Assembly: GCA_013396755.1 (NCBI GenBank)
Contig: VWZF01000357.1
Coordinates: forward strand, 249,885-313,884
From: Sclerurus mexicanus
Lineage: Eukaryota; Chordata; Aves; Passeriformes; Furnariidae
Length of the DNA stretch: 64,000 nt
Reading direction: 5' to 3'
Made by a program: the position numbers and the translations under genes. Numbering within the stretch: the first letter of the stretch is position 1; the number at the start of each line of letters is the position of its first letter. Below, in pieces: positions 13,501 through 25,628 of the stretch. The notes beneath the pieces are model-generated. The model was given only the letters and a program-made list of their open reading frames with translations. It did no database searches and was not told the origin of the DNA.

Positions 13501-13786
13501 TACCTTGTTCTTGTTCTTTTAGATAGTTTGTGTGACCTCTAGTGGCCTTTGCTGCCTGCTGTGTCCCTGTGCCCTCAATTTGTGGAAGCCACCTAGACCT
13601 ACCAATGGAGGAGCATATTCACATGGATGTTAGCTACTTCTAGGGTTCTGCTGTGGAAGCACAAGTCAGCCAGGAGATAGGGATAGATATGTCCACACAT
13701 TTGCTTAAATAAACAGAGGGGAAAATATTTTTAATTGAAATAAACGTAGATTTCCGCTTCCCTTGAAGAATCTCTCCCAAGATGGA
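10532..13786. other. Non-coding interval between two CR1 copies
   Basis: No gene is recognised. It holds the purine-rich simple repeats at 11426-11484 and a G-run near 13034. Confidence 0.6.
11426..11484. repeat. (AG)n and (GGAA)n/(GGGA)n purine-rich repeat
   Basis: An AG dinucleotide run at 11426-11440, then after a short spacer GGAA and GGGA units from 11451 to 11484. The plus strand is all purine over most of its length. Confidence 0.9.
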
Positions 13787-14045
13787 ACCACAGAACAGTT
13801 CAAGTTGGCCTAGTCTAACCCCCTGTTCAAAGCAGGATCACCTAGGGTGGGTTTTTCAGGTCTCCATGCAGTTTGGTTTTCAATATCTCAAAGGATGGAG
13901 CCTGTACAATCTATTCCACTACTCAGTCACACTCATAGGACAAAACCCTTTTAATGTATAAATGGAATTTTTTGTACTTCAGTTTATTCCAATTGCTTCT
14001 TATTCTCTCACTGAATATCACTGACAAGACCTAATGCATATTTTT
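13787..14045 (-). mobile_element. CR1 LINE 3' fragment, diverged
   Basis: The plus strand shows the antisense CR1 3' UTR order: a decayed CCACAGAA edge, AGTCTAACCCCCTGTTCAAAGCAGG, the 'cctccatgcagt...ttttcaatatctcaaaggatgg' block, and then 'cttcagtttattccaattgcttcttattct'. These follow the avian CR1 consensus with many substitutions and no octamer tail left. Its higher divergence suggests it is older than the copies at 9408 and 18222. Confidence 0.82.
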
Positions 14046-15293
14046 TTTAAGAATGTGAAGAACATATTGCATACGCAGCAGAGACAGATTAAAATAAGAG
14101 ATTTAAACTCTACACACATGCATAGTTTTGCATAGTGGACTTTTCCTTCTTTCTCTTATCCCAGCAATGTTGAGGGCCTCTGAGCTACAGCACACTCCAC
14201 ACAGTCCTCTCTCTGTGTTTTGTTTTACTTGGCTATGTATTTGCTCCCTACTGCTCTCAGGAGCCTCCTCCTTTCTGCTCCTTCTGGATGCTCCCCGCTT
14301 GCTCTTTTCCTCTGTCCCTGCTGACCCATCATATTCTCTGTGGCATCCCTTACTTCCACAAGCATAAACTCACACTCCCTCTGCAAAAGTGAGCCAGAAA
14401 TTTTGCAGCAGAGAGAATTCAAACAGGTGATCTTCTTCACTGCTCTTCAGTCATGTTTTTTTTAATGGATCACAATATAAATAGTGTACTGCAGGAGAAG
14501 AACAAATAAACCTTCCATCACTGCTGTGTTTGCTGACTGTTAGATATGGTTGATAAACATTACTGTTAGTTATCCAGTATACTGGTGTGCTTAGATTAAG
14601 ATGGGAATTTTTCCAAAGCTTCCAGTGAAAAAGGTGCATTAATCCAAATGAGAACAGTTTCTTTTACAAGGTTAGTATTGAATTATGCTGTGAGCAACAG
14701 ATGGTGGGAATACTTGTACAGTAAGGTATACACAGACAGATGATGCAATGAAGGTATATCCTTCATTGCTTGTTCTAGAATACTTTTATTTTATAATTTA
14801 GATGCTAACAGATTTAGCTTTGTAGCTCTTTTTGCACTGCATATCACTGTCTTGTCCTATTTCACAAAGAATTGAGTCAAAGACAATAATAAAGTTCATT
14901 AAACATTATGACATCAATACGTTATGCACACTAATTCTAGATTTTATACCACAACAATGGTTTGAATGACTTGGTTAAATCAACACAGAAAAAAATGTAA
15001 GAGAAACAGGATGATATTCTAGCATTTTTAATTTTTTTTAACATTTTATGCTTTTTTTACTCACAGAGTCTGCCTGTGCTAATGAAAAAATGAATGATAT
15101 AATCCCCCAATGTATATCAGTATGTCACGGACTTCGATTAACTTTAAATAATGATGATGACAGTGAGAATAGTATCACTTTAAAACACCATCAGCAAAAC
15201 TTAGATGAATATGATTTTCTCATACATATGAACAGGAGCATTTCCTGTATGCAACAGCTCATCTGAAAGTAGGAAGCCTTTTGTAATCACAGA

Positions 15294-15365
15294 AAAGTTA
15301 TTTTAAAACAATCAAAGTAAAGTTATTTTAAAACCATCAAAGAAATTAAAAAAAAAAAAAAAAAA
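15294..15365. repeat. 25-bp tandem duplication followed by poly-A
   Basis: Two adjacent copies start AAAGTTATTTTAAAAC at 15294 and 15319, differing at two positions. They lead into 18 consecutive A at 15348-15365. Confidence 0.88.
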
Positions 15366-17020
15366 CAACTCAACCAACCTGAAAGTCATCCTAATCATCA
15401 AAATATATTTCAAGTCACCTGACTTTTATCTAGCCTGGACATCTTTCAGCCTCAAGGGATAATATTTATGACCTTTCTGCCTTTTGATTTCATTAAGTGA
15501 TGTGATTGAATTCTAATACTCAGGTATGGTTGGAGAGATGGCAGGAGCTGAGATGCTCGGGCTGAGCAGATGGGATAGTTTGTTCCGGGAAGAAGCAGCT
15601 GATCTTTCTTGTTAGTTATGTTTGCACTGTGTTGCAATTAAATAAACATGTTAAATATACACACATAGTTTTGTGGGTTTTGGTGGTTATTTCTTCCTAA
15701 AGAAAAAGCTGACTCCTCACCTGTTTGCAAGAGATAAGCTACAATCTACTGTTAACATAGAGTTTTTATCTCTGCTCAGCAATAAAGATAGTTTATAAAT
15801 TCTATCTCTGCCATAAGGTAAGCAAAGATAATAGACCTGATTTGTACACAGCATATGGGCCTTTGTATCCAATTTATTTCCCATTTTATTTCCTGGATTT
15901 GCCTAGGGCTTGTGTTCTGTTTGTATAGGGTTTAATGCAAAAATGAATTCTAAAAACATCTCTTCAAATTGTGCATTGCCTTTGTTATTAACAAAGTGTC
16001 ATTCAGACATCTACATAATTGTCCCCCGATATAATCTTAAGAAAGACAAAAGTAACACAGTTCTATCCAATTACTGTGTTAATTCTATACTGTGGAAGTT
16101 TAGCATCTGCATTTAATGGAAATATGTTATTAATGAAAATAGTTTAAAAACAGTTTCTGAAATTTAAACACTTATCTAAAGGAACATTTTCTGTTGCTAT
16201 ATAAGCACTAAGTATGCAGTTTGGATCATGCTGAGTTTTTTAAATTGTATTTTTTAAGACAAAAAATAAAGTTTAATTAGTATAGTTCAAAGAAAGCTAC
16301 AAAATAGCTTAGCGAGTCTACTTTCTGCCTAATGGGTTTGAGACTTGCCAACATCCAAACCTTTGATTCCAGAAATTCACCAAGCTGTTTCTAGCTCTGA
16401 AAGGACCAAAACTCTCTAAGGAAGGAGTCGGTGTTTTTAAAAGTTAGAACACAATCTCCTATGAGACTGTTGTACTTTAAAGAACAGAATAAGCCCTTCC
16501 TTAGTTTGTGTATCAAAGAACTTTGGCATATGGCTCAGCATTTTCAAATGGATTCAGTTCTGTGTTGGGTTTAATTTAAGTCCTAACATGACCAATAAGA
16601 ACTCAGTAATAACTCTTATGTGCTACTGCATCTAAATCCACAACAGTTTTAGATGCTGAAGTCATGGTCCACATGGTTGTCTGATATTATGTCTCTAACG
16701 GAATTTAAAACTGACTGGTGGGAATAGATGATGTGTCCATTTGAATCCTCTCTCAGACTAAAAGAGGATGAGTTAGATTAAACTATTGTCAAGATTTTTT
16801 TTTTTCCTTTAAATTGGACAAAATAAATTCATATAATCAAGCACAGCAGTTCAGTTTCAGAATTTTGTTTTCTTTATGAAATCTTAGTTTTACTAAAGTC
16901 AATTAGGATGTAACACAAAATTCCTTTGTATTAAATTCTTGTTGACTTCCAAGGGATGAGCATTTCACCCCAGCATTTTACAGTGTCAGAATTTGCCAGA
17001 CAAATGAAACTTGTATTATC

Positions 17021-17051
17021 TTTTTTGTTTTGGTTTGGTTTGGTTTTTTTT
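17021..17051. repeat. T/G-rich (GGTTT)n tract
   Basis: TTTTGGTTTGG-type units followed by a T-run. Confidence 0.8.
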
Positions 17052-18221
17052 ATCACAAAATAAGTTAACTGCCTGCTTTCACACTTCCTGTTTGGAACTG
17101 CTTCAGAAATTGGAGCCTGAATGCAGACTATGATTTATAGTTCTTGCCATAAATAAGGCAACACATACACAAAACTATGCTTTTTACCCTTTCAGATCAG
17201 TAGAGCTTGAATGACAAACCCCTCTACCAGGCCTGTAGAAATATCAGAAAGGCCTTATCTCTTCTAAATAAAGGGTCTATATTTTATACTTTGCCTAGGG
17301 GGAGATTTTGCCCTTCTATTTTTAGGTGCCAGATGACTAAATGAAATAAAATTCAAAGTTGGGTTCTGACAGAAAAAAAAATTTACTCAGAATCTTGCAA
17401 ATTTTTATTGTACCTACTTCCACAAAGAAGCGAATAAACAACAGAGTACCATCTCCCATGTCCATTTCTAATAAGTATCACAAAGAAACCATGCTCCATT
17501 AACTCATTAGAAGACTTAAAAAAGGACAGCTGAAGGGGCACAGGGGGCTCCCATCCCATCTGATCTCTGCCTCCAGAGGCAATGGTGCTACGGTGGTTCC
17601 CTGCAGATATATCACAGAAGGGGGCAAGGAAGTTTTACTAAACATGTAGTTGTCAATACTATCTGATTCTATGAGGTTCCAGTTCTCTCAGATACTAAGA
17701 GGCATATTCAGGTTGAGTTCTCAATATTCAGATGAGACCTAAAACTAAAATCTGGGATATTTACACTTATTTTAAAAGTCATGACCCTCAGATATCTGTG
17801 AAAGGACATTAATGTAGAAAAAATTAATGAAAATTCCTCTTGTTATTGCAAGCATGCTGTAGATTTTGTAAGTCTTATTAAAATGATTCTTTTCCACGCA
17901 TCTTGAAACTACAAAGTGGCAAAGGATAATTTGAGGAAAGTAGAACAATCAGTTTAGTTTCAATTAATTTGGATAGGTCAGCAAACAGATTTGTAAGGAC
18001 TTGGGGAAAATCTGATGATGAATATGGGACAACTTTGACCATAAAGCACAAACAGAAACAAGTCAATCTCATTTCTATAATATGAAGAAGTAGAAGTCAT
18101 ACAGTTTGTTTTCTGTGAGGCTTTTGTCTCATATGACATTTTTATAAATAAAATAGGGACATAAAAGAGAACCACTCTATAGGAGGTGGAAGAGTAGTTC
18201 CATGCTGAGAGTTATCAATAA

Positions 18222-19037
18222 CTGAAAGACAGGATGCCATCCAAAGGGATCTGGGCAAGCTCAAAAAGTTGGTGCAAGAGAGTCTCATGCGGTTTAACAA
18301 GACCAAGTGCAAGGTGCTCCACCAGGGTTGGGGCAACCCTGCTCATATCAGCATGGTCTGGGGGATGACAGATTGAGAGCAGATCTGCTGAGAAGGACTT
18401 GGGGTTGCTGGTGGATGAGGCTGGACACGATCCAGCAATGTGCACTTGCAGCCCAGTATCCTGGGTTGCATCCAAAGAGTGCGGCCAGAAGGTCAAAAGA
18501 AGGGATTTTGCCTGTCTGCTCTGGTGAGACCCCACCTGGAGTGCTGCATTCCCAATACAGGAAGGACATTGACCTTTTGGTGTAAGTCCAGAGGAAGGCC
18601 ACCAAACTGATCAGAGGAATGGAGCACGTCTCCTGTGAGGAAAGGCTTAGCGAATTAGGACTGTTCAGCCTGGAAAAGAGAAGGCTTCACAGTGAGCTAA
18701 CTGTGGCCTTCCAGTATCTGAACAGAAATTACAGGAAAATTACTGGAGAGAATATTTACAAGAGCATGTAGTGACAGGACAAGGGGAAATGGCTTCAAAT
18801 TGAAAGTGAGCAGGTTTAGATTAGATATTAGAAAATATTTTTTTACTCTGAGGGTGGTGAGGCACTGGAACAGGTTTCCCAGCAAGCTGTGGATGCCCCA
18901 GCCCTGGAAGTGTTCAAAGCCAGGTTGGATAGAACTCTGAGCAACAAGGTCTAGTGGAAGGTGTTCTTGACCATGGCAGAAGGGTTGGAACCAGATGATC
19001 CTCAGGACCCCCTTCCAACCCAAACCATTCTATGATT
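18222..19037 (+). mobile_element. CR1 LINE, 5'-truncated, sense orientation
   Basis: The element begins inside the reverse transcriptase C-terminus; the frame reads RDLGKLKKL followed by MRFNKTKCKVLHQGWGNP, a typical CR1 end of the RT region. It continues through the conserved blocks 'gaccccacctggagt', 'ttcagcctggaaaagagaagg', 'ggtgaggcactggaacaggtt' and 'ccccttccaaccc', and ends in ATTCTATGATTTT. Frameshifts and stops break the reading frame (stop-bounded short frames cover it in several phases), so it is not functional. Confidence 0.93.
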
Positions 19038-19105
19038 TTACAAACTTAAAAAACTCAAAAAGGTGTGAAGTGGCAGAATGGGAACTTTCATTAATGCAGC
19101 AATGT

Positions 19106-19128
19106 TTCATATTCATATTCATATTCAT
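19106..19128. repeat. (TTCATA)n hexanucleotide repeat
   Basis: Nearly four perfect TTCATA units, about 70 bp beyond the CR1 3' end at 19037. Confidence 0.9.
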
Positions 19129-20674
19129 GACACACCGAGAAGAGTATAGTTTAGAAGGCTCAGAAGATGCAAGTTCAGAAACTTATTACAAATAATAGAA
19201 CTTTTTTGAACTGAGCATCAAAATGAGTTTTCAGAATAAACAGATAAAATGAACATTAATAAATACCCAAGCCATGCAATATTAACTTACAAGTCCTACA
19301 GGGACTCAGAAATTAAATTTCTGAAAGGTAGTAAAAAATCTAATAATTTTGAAAGACATTTCACAGAGAAAAATACACATAATTTAGAAAGGTGCTACCA
19401 GGGACATACACAACTAAGGACCAACATGTCTGACTTTCATGCTGGAGAAAAAAGTAGAAAAATAAATAGAATTAATAGTCAATATAATGTACATGGGAAG
19501 GTCAGTATAAATTCTAAAAATGAAATTTTGGGTCTCACAGAGCCACCAGAAGTCTTTCAAGGACCACTTAACACATGGATAAAGCATGATAAGAGGATGC
19601 TATAACAAGCTGATCAGGAATCAATTTTGCAATGCTGCATTGTGAAAAGGATCATGCCCAACTTTGGCAGCAGCTGTAAGAGCAACAGAACTCTCATTTC
19701 CTTAGCACTGCGTGCACTTCAGTATTATATGTAGTTTTGTTGCAATGCACTGAAAAAAAGAAAACAAAAAAAAATAATGAAAGAGACAAACTGCTTGGAC
19801 ATTCATCAGGAAAGAAGAGAAAGAAAAGATCATATAAGGATGAACAGCAATGATTGAAGGATCTGACCTTGCTTAGTCAAGACATGTCAGAGGTTCAAAA
19901 AACTAGTAATTCTTAAAATCAAAGGGGTCATGTAGAAACATGGAATAAATGTTATTTAATTCTCCATGTTCAGGCCAAGTAAAAATGTATTTAAATGTCA
20001 CCAAGTGTTAGACAAGATGCTGAAAAACTATTAACTAAACTCCAAATGCAATTCCTTAGGACATGGTATTTATCACTAAATATAAAGCTTTGGAAGGACT
20101 TCTATCTGGAATGTCATCAGGTAGAAGTGAAGGAAGGATTATAGGGCTTAGAACATCCTTCTTAGACTAATTTTCTATGATTCAATAACTATATCCTCAG
20201 GTTTCGAGTTCTGTTTCAGGAATTTTAATCGAAGCATCTAACTTCAATAGTTTTACAATAGTTCAATTATGACTTCAATTATAATATTTCCAATAAAATA
20301 CCTCTGTTTTCTCATGGGAGAGCACAGCTCCAATGCTTTTTGGGAGTTGCTACAGTATTCCTCAAGGAGCAGTTTAGGCAGCATTTATCCCAAGGCATCA
20401 TCATTTCAAAGTACTGATTAATGTCATGCCTGATCTCAGTTAAGAGCTGGTAATGAATGACAGGTATTTTTTCCAACTATAACTCCAAATTAAGTATGTT
20501 TTTCAATCTGCAATTTAGTATCAGATTTCAGGCTTTTTATGTGGAGATGTTTTACATTGGAATGTAAATGGCATTTAGTAATCAAATGAGGAATAAAGCA
20601 CTTTACTACTAAAAGAATTTAAGAGATGTTAATAGGGAATTCTACAACAGGTGACTTTTCACCTCCAAAGAATT

Positions 20675-20850
20675 AAAAAAAAAAAAACAACAACCAAACA
20701 AAAAAACCACCTAGCCAAACAAACAAATCCCCCCAAAACCAAAAAAACACACAACAAAACCAAACAAACAAACAAAACTCCCTCCAAAACCCTAAACAAA
20801 AAAAAAAAAAACCAAAAAACAAACCAAACCAAAACAAAAAAACAACCCAA
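20675..20850. repeat. Long A/C-rich low-complexity tract (CAAA-type)
   Basis: About 175 bp composed almost only of A and C, with AAAC, CCAAAA and CCCTCC-like interruptions. The minus strand is correspondingly T/G-rich with G-runs. The Lys/Thr- and Phe/Val-rich frames across it are artefacts of composition. Confidence 0.92.
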
Positions 20851-23800
20851 GACTGTAATTTAACAGGAAGAATGTCAAAAGTATCTCTAGATCCTTATAG
20901 GTGAACATGCTTTGATGAGAGAAAATTCTTTTGTAAAGAAAGATTTGTGGAATACTAAGAAATTATGGGTTTGAAGAGTTCCTAGGAGAGGATTTACACT
21001 AACAAAAACAAAACAATAATAGAGTCTCCAGCTGAAGACCAGCAACAGACAGAAAAATCTGATGTTAGTATAATTTAGTGTTCGTTACCTGTCCTTTACA
21101 AGTACCTGTAATATTGTTTATTTAAAGGTTTAAATACTTCTTGTTTGCATTTTCCCATAATCTGGTTCAGATTGTGGACATTAAAATATATACAGTTAAA
21201 AGAAATTATTTTAAATCAACAGATGTGGTGATCTTTAAAATTGTTGTTTTATCAGGTTCACAACTTCCCTAAATATAGATGCAAGAAATTCCAAAGGTAA
21301 AAAACCCTATTCTTTAAGCTGAATGGATAAGAGGTTATATCAGGAGATTAAGAGAGAAAGAAATATATTTCAGTTGTAACACTGTGTAACTGTTTTGAAC
21401 AGGACAACTGAAGCCTGCAAGTCCCAAAGGAATAGTTCGAGTGCTGCAGCCAAGGTATTTTCTGTTCCTACTGCCTGGTCACTTGAATCTTAGTCTATCA
21501 CTTCACTGAACAGGTAGGAGAAAAAGAGTAAGGTTCAATCATTACATTTTTGCTGGAGATTAAAAGATAAGATAGTACAGGGAATTTGCAAAATAAAAAA
21601 TCCTCTGCCTGACTAAGGAAAGCTTTACCCAAGAGAATGGTCACAGCCAGAGCTGTGGCTACACAGAGAGAAACAACTGGTTGCTTTGATGACAACTAAG
21701 CAAGGCACAGTATGTCTCTTGAGAACATAGATACAGGATATAGGACTGTGAGGGAGAATAAAAAGCCAGAAAAGACAAAAGTTTTTATATCCAAGAATAC
21801 ATCAAGTGTTATTAAGACAATGCAGGTGGAGGAATTGTCTGGGGAAAAGCAAAAATTTACCTTTGAGTGGGAGGTGGGAGGACTCTCACAAGTGGGAGTT
21901 ACTACTTACTTGCAAGCACACTGACTGAAATTATGACTCTTCTTCTATGATAAACATGGAATGGCTAAAACCAGAGAAGTTGTGGATGACAGCACAGATA
22001 GAACTACCACTGCCAGCAAGCCAAAAGTATCCAAGGACTAGGACCCACTCACTGACAGAAATTCTGGGAAGTCAGAGGAGTTACGGTATGGAGACCTGCC
22101 TTGTAGATCATAGTGCAGCCTATAGGAGGGGTGGGATGCACCACCACACACCACAAGATTTTTTGTGTCAGAAAAGAAAGTCTATGCAAAAGACCTTGTC
22201 TTAACATGCCATGCAGGCATAAAATAAAAAAGAAATGGCTCATGGAAAAATGATTCTCTACAGAGAGATACCACAAAGATGAGGGGCTTTGTCAGAGATA
22301 GACCCATAGTTTGTTAGACACACACTGCACACTGTACTTTTACAGCTAGCACATTATGATTCTCATTAAAAAAAAATATTCCTCTTCATCCTAGTAGGCA
22401 TGGTGAAATAAGACTGCTGCAGCTTCTGTAACCAGACATCAAAATCTGAAAAGAATATTTTCTTCCAGGCAAGTCACACCAAGTAACTCTCTCAGATCAT
22501 CCAGAAGCCTTTTTGAATGGTCTCCATGATTATTATGAGTGCCCTTATGGGTCCGGCTAGATGAAGCAAAATACCCTGCCTCTAGTCCTGGCAAGACATT
22601 TTGCTACCTAATATCTTGAAGCAAGTTCTTTGCCCTTTCAGATAACAATTGAAAAAACAACTTTTATGATCTTTTAAAGAATTACAGAATTATGATATTT
22701 GTCTCCTATTGCCCAGAATTAAATTATTTAATATACATTTTCATCAAAATGCTTAAGGCTAACTTGAAATATATGCAAGCAAAAAGACTGCAATGGCAGC
22801 ATAGTATTACCTCATTTGCTCCAGGCTACTGCAAGGTACTTCAGGAATCTGTGTGGTACACCAGTTAATACACCCTTACAGAGAGATAAAACATAAATTT
22901 TCAGATCTCAATGGATACTTTTTGTGAAGCAGCACTAGAATGAAGGAGGAACTTCATATATTCAGTGTTAAGTGGTGATTTAAAATCCACATTACATTTG
23001 ACACACCAATATATGATCAAAGGCCAAAGGGCCTGGAAGATGTGGTACAGCCAGAATAGCTTCAAGAGTTCTTTTGAAGTGGAGGACTCAGTCCGGCCCT
23101 CAATCCTTGAAAACTGCTTTAAGATGCAAATTCTTGGGAGGGAAGCCTTTAAGAAAATGAACAGGCTAATGAATCTACGTACAATGGCAGGAAATGACAC
23201 AGTCAAGCTTTACTACAAGCTGTGCACAACAATAGTTTGAAAGTCTGTTACAGATGTAAAGATGTTATAAACATGGTTTGTAGGAAAGAGGAGGCAGCCC
23301 CAAACCCTCTTCTGTCAGATATAATCACCAGCTCATTCAAGAACATAATTCTGCTTGGGGAGGTGCTCTTTCTACAAAGGTACATTTTGCAAAATCAATA
23401 GAAAAATGTTTCTGATAAAATTGCAGGCTATGATGAAGATCCTATCAGCCAAAGCCGCAGCCAGTAATATGAAGTCAGGGAGTTTTGAGCATTGGAAATA
23501 AGGACTGAGGCAAAATTAAGTAGCCCCTGAGACACAGAAAGAACATTTTGAAAATGCATTTCCCATATGACTTGGCAATGGCTTAGCACAATGACAATTT
23601 TTCACTTACTTCCTTTATTCAAGGGGTTTTGAGTAAAACTTGCTGGTAACTTTGAGCTGATTCACCCATGCCAAGCACCCTTTGGGTTTCATCGGTTTAT
23701 ATTGAGAGATTCTGCTTAAAATGTTCAAATCTGCATTCACTATAGACAACTGGGGAGATCAAGACACATCTGGTCGGTCCAGGGCAGAATTTACATTTCA

Positions 23801-25576
23801 GAAACCAACCAGAGAGACTAGCTTGGTGATAATCATTTACAGAAGCAGCTACAAAGAACACAGAGAACTGGCTGGAGTTGCCTTTGTAAAATTAGAACCT
23901 GCTTATTAGAAGAACCTCTGTGTCTGATGCATTCACAGTTAATCGCTTGGGCCACCAGAGAAAATGCCTTCTTAGTTCCCAAGTGAAAGGCACAGTGGGT
24001 TGGGCAAAAATCCGAAAGGCAAAAATCAATGACTTAGAAAATTCTTTGGACTGTGAAACCATGCTGAGGAGTGTGAATACTGGAGGCATGAAAAGGAACC
24101 TATTCTTGTTACTCAATTTTTTATAGAACTTTATTGCTAGAATATTTTTTGGCCAAAATAAATGTGGAATTTACCTTACATAACTATAGTAACAAATAAA
24201 GTTGTGAAAGTAGGACAGTGAAGTAAGATCAGAATCAAAAGGTGTTGTTGTGGGATTGATTTTTTTTTTTTTGTTAAACTTTTTTAGATATGTTTGTGGA
24301 TTGATGTAAATTAAAAGTTTCAGCATCCCATCTTCATTTAAGATGCATCAAAGTGCTGAAATTCATGTATGTCCTTTGAGACTAGAATTTATTTTTTTCT
24401 CCACATTCCTAAGCTTTCCTTCAGTGGAATGAATTCTGATTAACAAGAAAATCAGTATTGTATTCTCTTCTGAAAATTGTTTAGTTTTATAAATCTTTTG
24501 ATTTTATCACCAGTGGCATAACTGACAATTTTGGTGTTTTGCCATCTTTAAAATTAGAACCAAGAAAAGTTACACAATTTACATGATATCTCTTCCCTAA
24601 ATATGTAATTATCTATGCAAAAAGGTTTGAAAATCAGACTGATTACCAAATATTTCACAGCAAAAGAAAACAAAGATCAGAAAAATGTATATTTTTAAAA
24701 TTTTCGTTATTTTTGTACTTAGGTCTGATATTTGATGGCTTGATTCATAGGTTTTTCCATGCATAGACTTGCTAACATTTCACTGAATGAGCTCATTCCA
24801 TCCCAGATCAAGATGCTCCATGGCTCCTGATGTGCTATGGCAGATATAAATTGCAATTTAATTCCTTAGAAATTGCAAAAAATTAACATAATGATTTGTT
24901 TGTATTTTAGAAGTGCTGTTATTAGTTTGAAGTTTAAATAAATCAGAAAATAAAAAAGTAAACATATTCTGGAATATAGAAAATGGGCCAACATTCAATA
25001 CTGTATTATACAATATAGTATAATAAGGAGGCTTACAGTAAAGCCTCAAATCAAACCTCTGTTGAGAGCCCCCTCAACACCCAGGTTAATTAAAATCTAC
25101 ATTTAAATCTTACCATTTGGGGCACATATGCTTTTTTTAACTTGTGTGAAAGTATAGGCTCTAAAGTTTCTTTGCAAAGACATCTTTTTTAACAAAAAGA
25201 GGCCTTCATAAATGCTGTCTGTTTGCTAATATTTTAACAGGAGAATGAACTGATGTGCTGGGTGAATTGCATCCTCTTATTCTCCTTTTATTCTTCTTAT
25301 CCTTTCTGGTTTGAAAATTTTCAGACTTTATCCCTAAGTGAGGCTTATGCAATCACACTGTTTTATCTAATATGTAGCACTGCTGTTAGCACAACTAGTT
25401 TAATTTTCTTCCTCTTTTATCATAGCAATACCCTGATATTTCATTCCCTATTCGGTTGGCCTAGTGTAATTCCTTAGATGATTTTCTTGCAGCATCACAT
25501 CACCATTTTTTGATTGCTTTATTTAGAACACAAACATTTCGCCCTGTGTCTGCCTGTCACATTGTCAGCCACATCT

Positions 25577-25628
25577 GTTTGTGTTGTTTTGTTGTGTTTG
25601 TTTGGTTTTAATTTTTTGGTTGTTTTTA
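25577..25628. repeat. T/G-rich low-complexity tract
   Basis: TGTT/TTTG units with very little A or C. Confidence 0.8.

Larger units (their letters stand above)
14046..18221. other. Non-coding interval between two CR1 copies
   Basis: No gene is recognised. Notable items are a 25-bp tandem duplication running into a poly-A tract (15294-15365) and a T/G tract (17021-17051). Confidence 0.6.

Noticed and set aside
18307..18605. Overlapping frames of 85-106 codons on both strands
   Set aside because: They lie inside the CR1 element at 18222-19037 and are remnants or shadows of it.
19249..19605. 118-codon plus-strand frame starting with ATG
   Set aside because: It is rich in Lys/Asn/Ser as expected from AT-rich DNA, with no domain, signal or splice support. 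Conservation would be needed to revive it.
20651..20863. Lys/Thr-rich (plus) and Phe/Val-rich (minus) peptides
   Set aside because: They are direct products of the A/C low-complexity tract.
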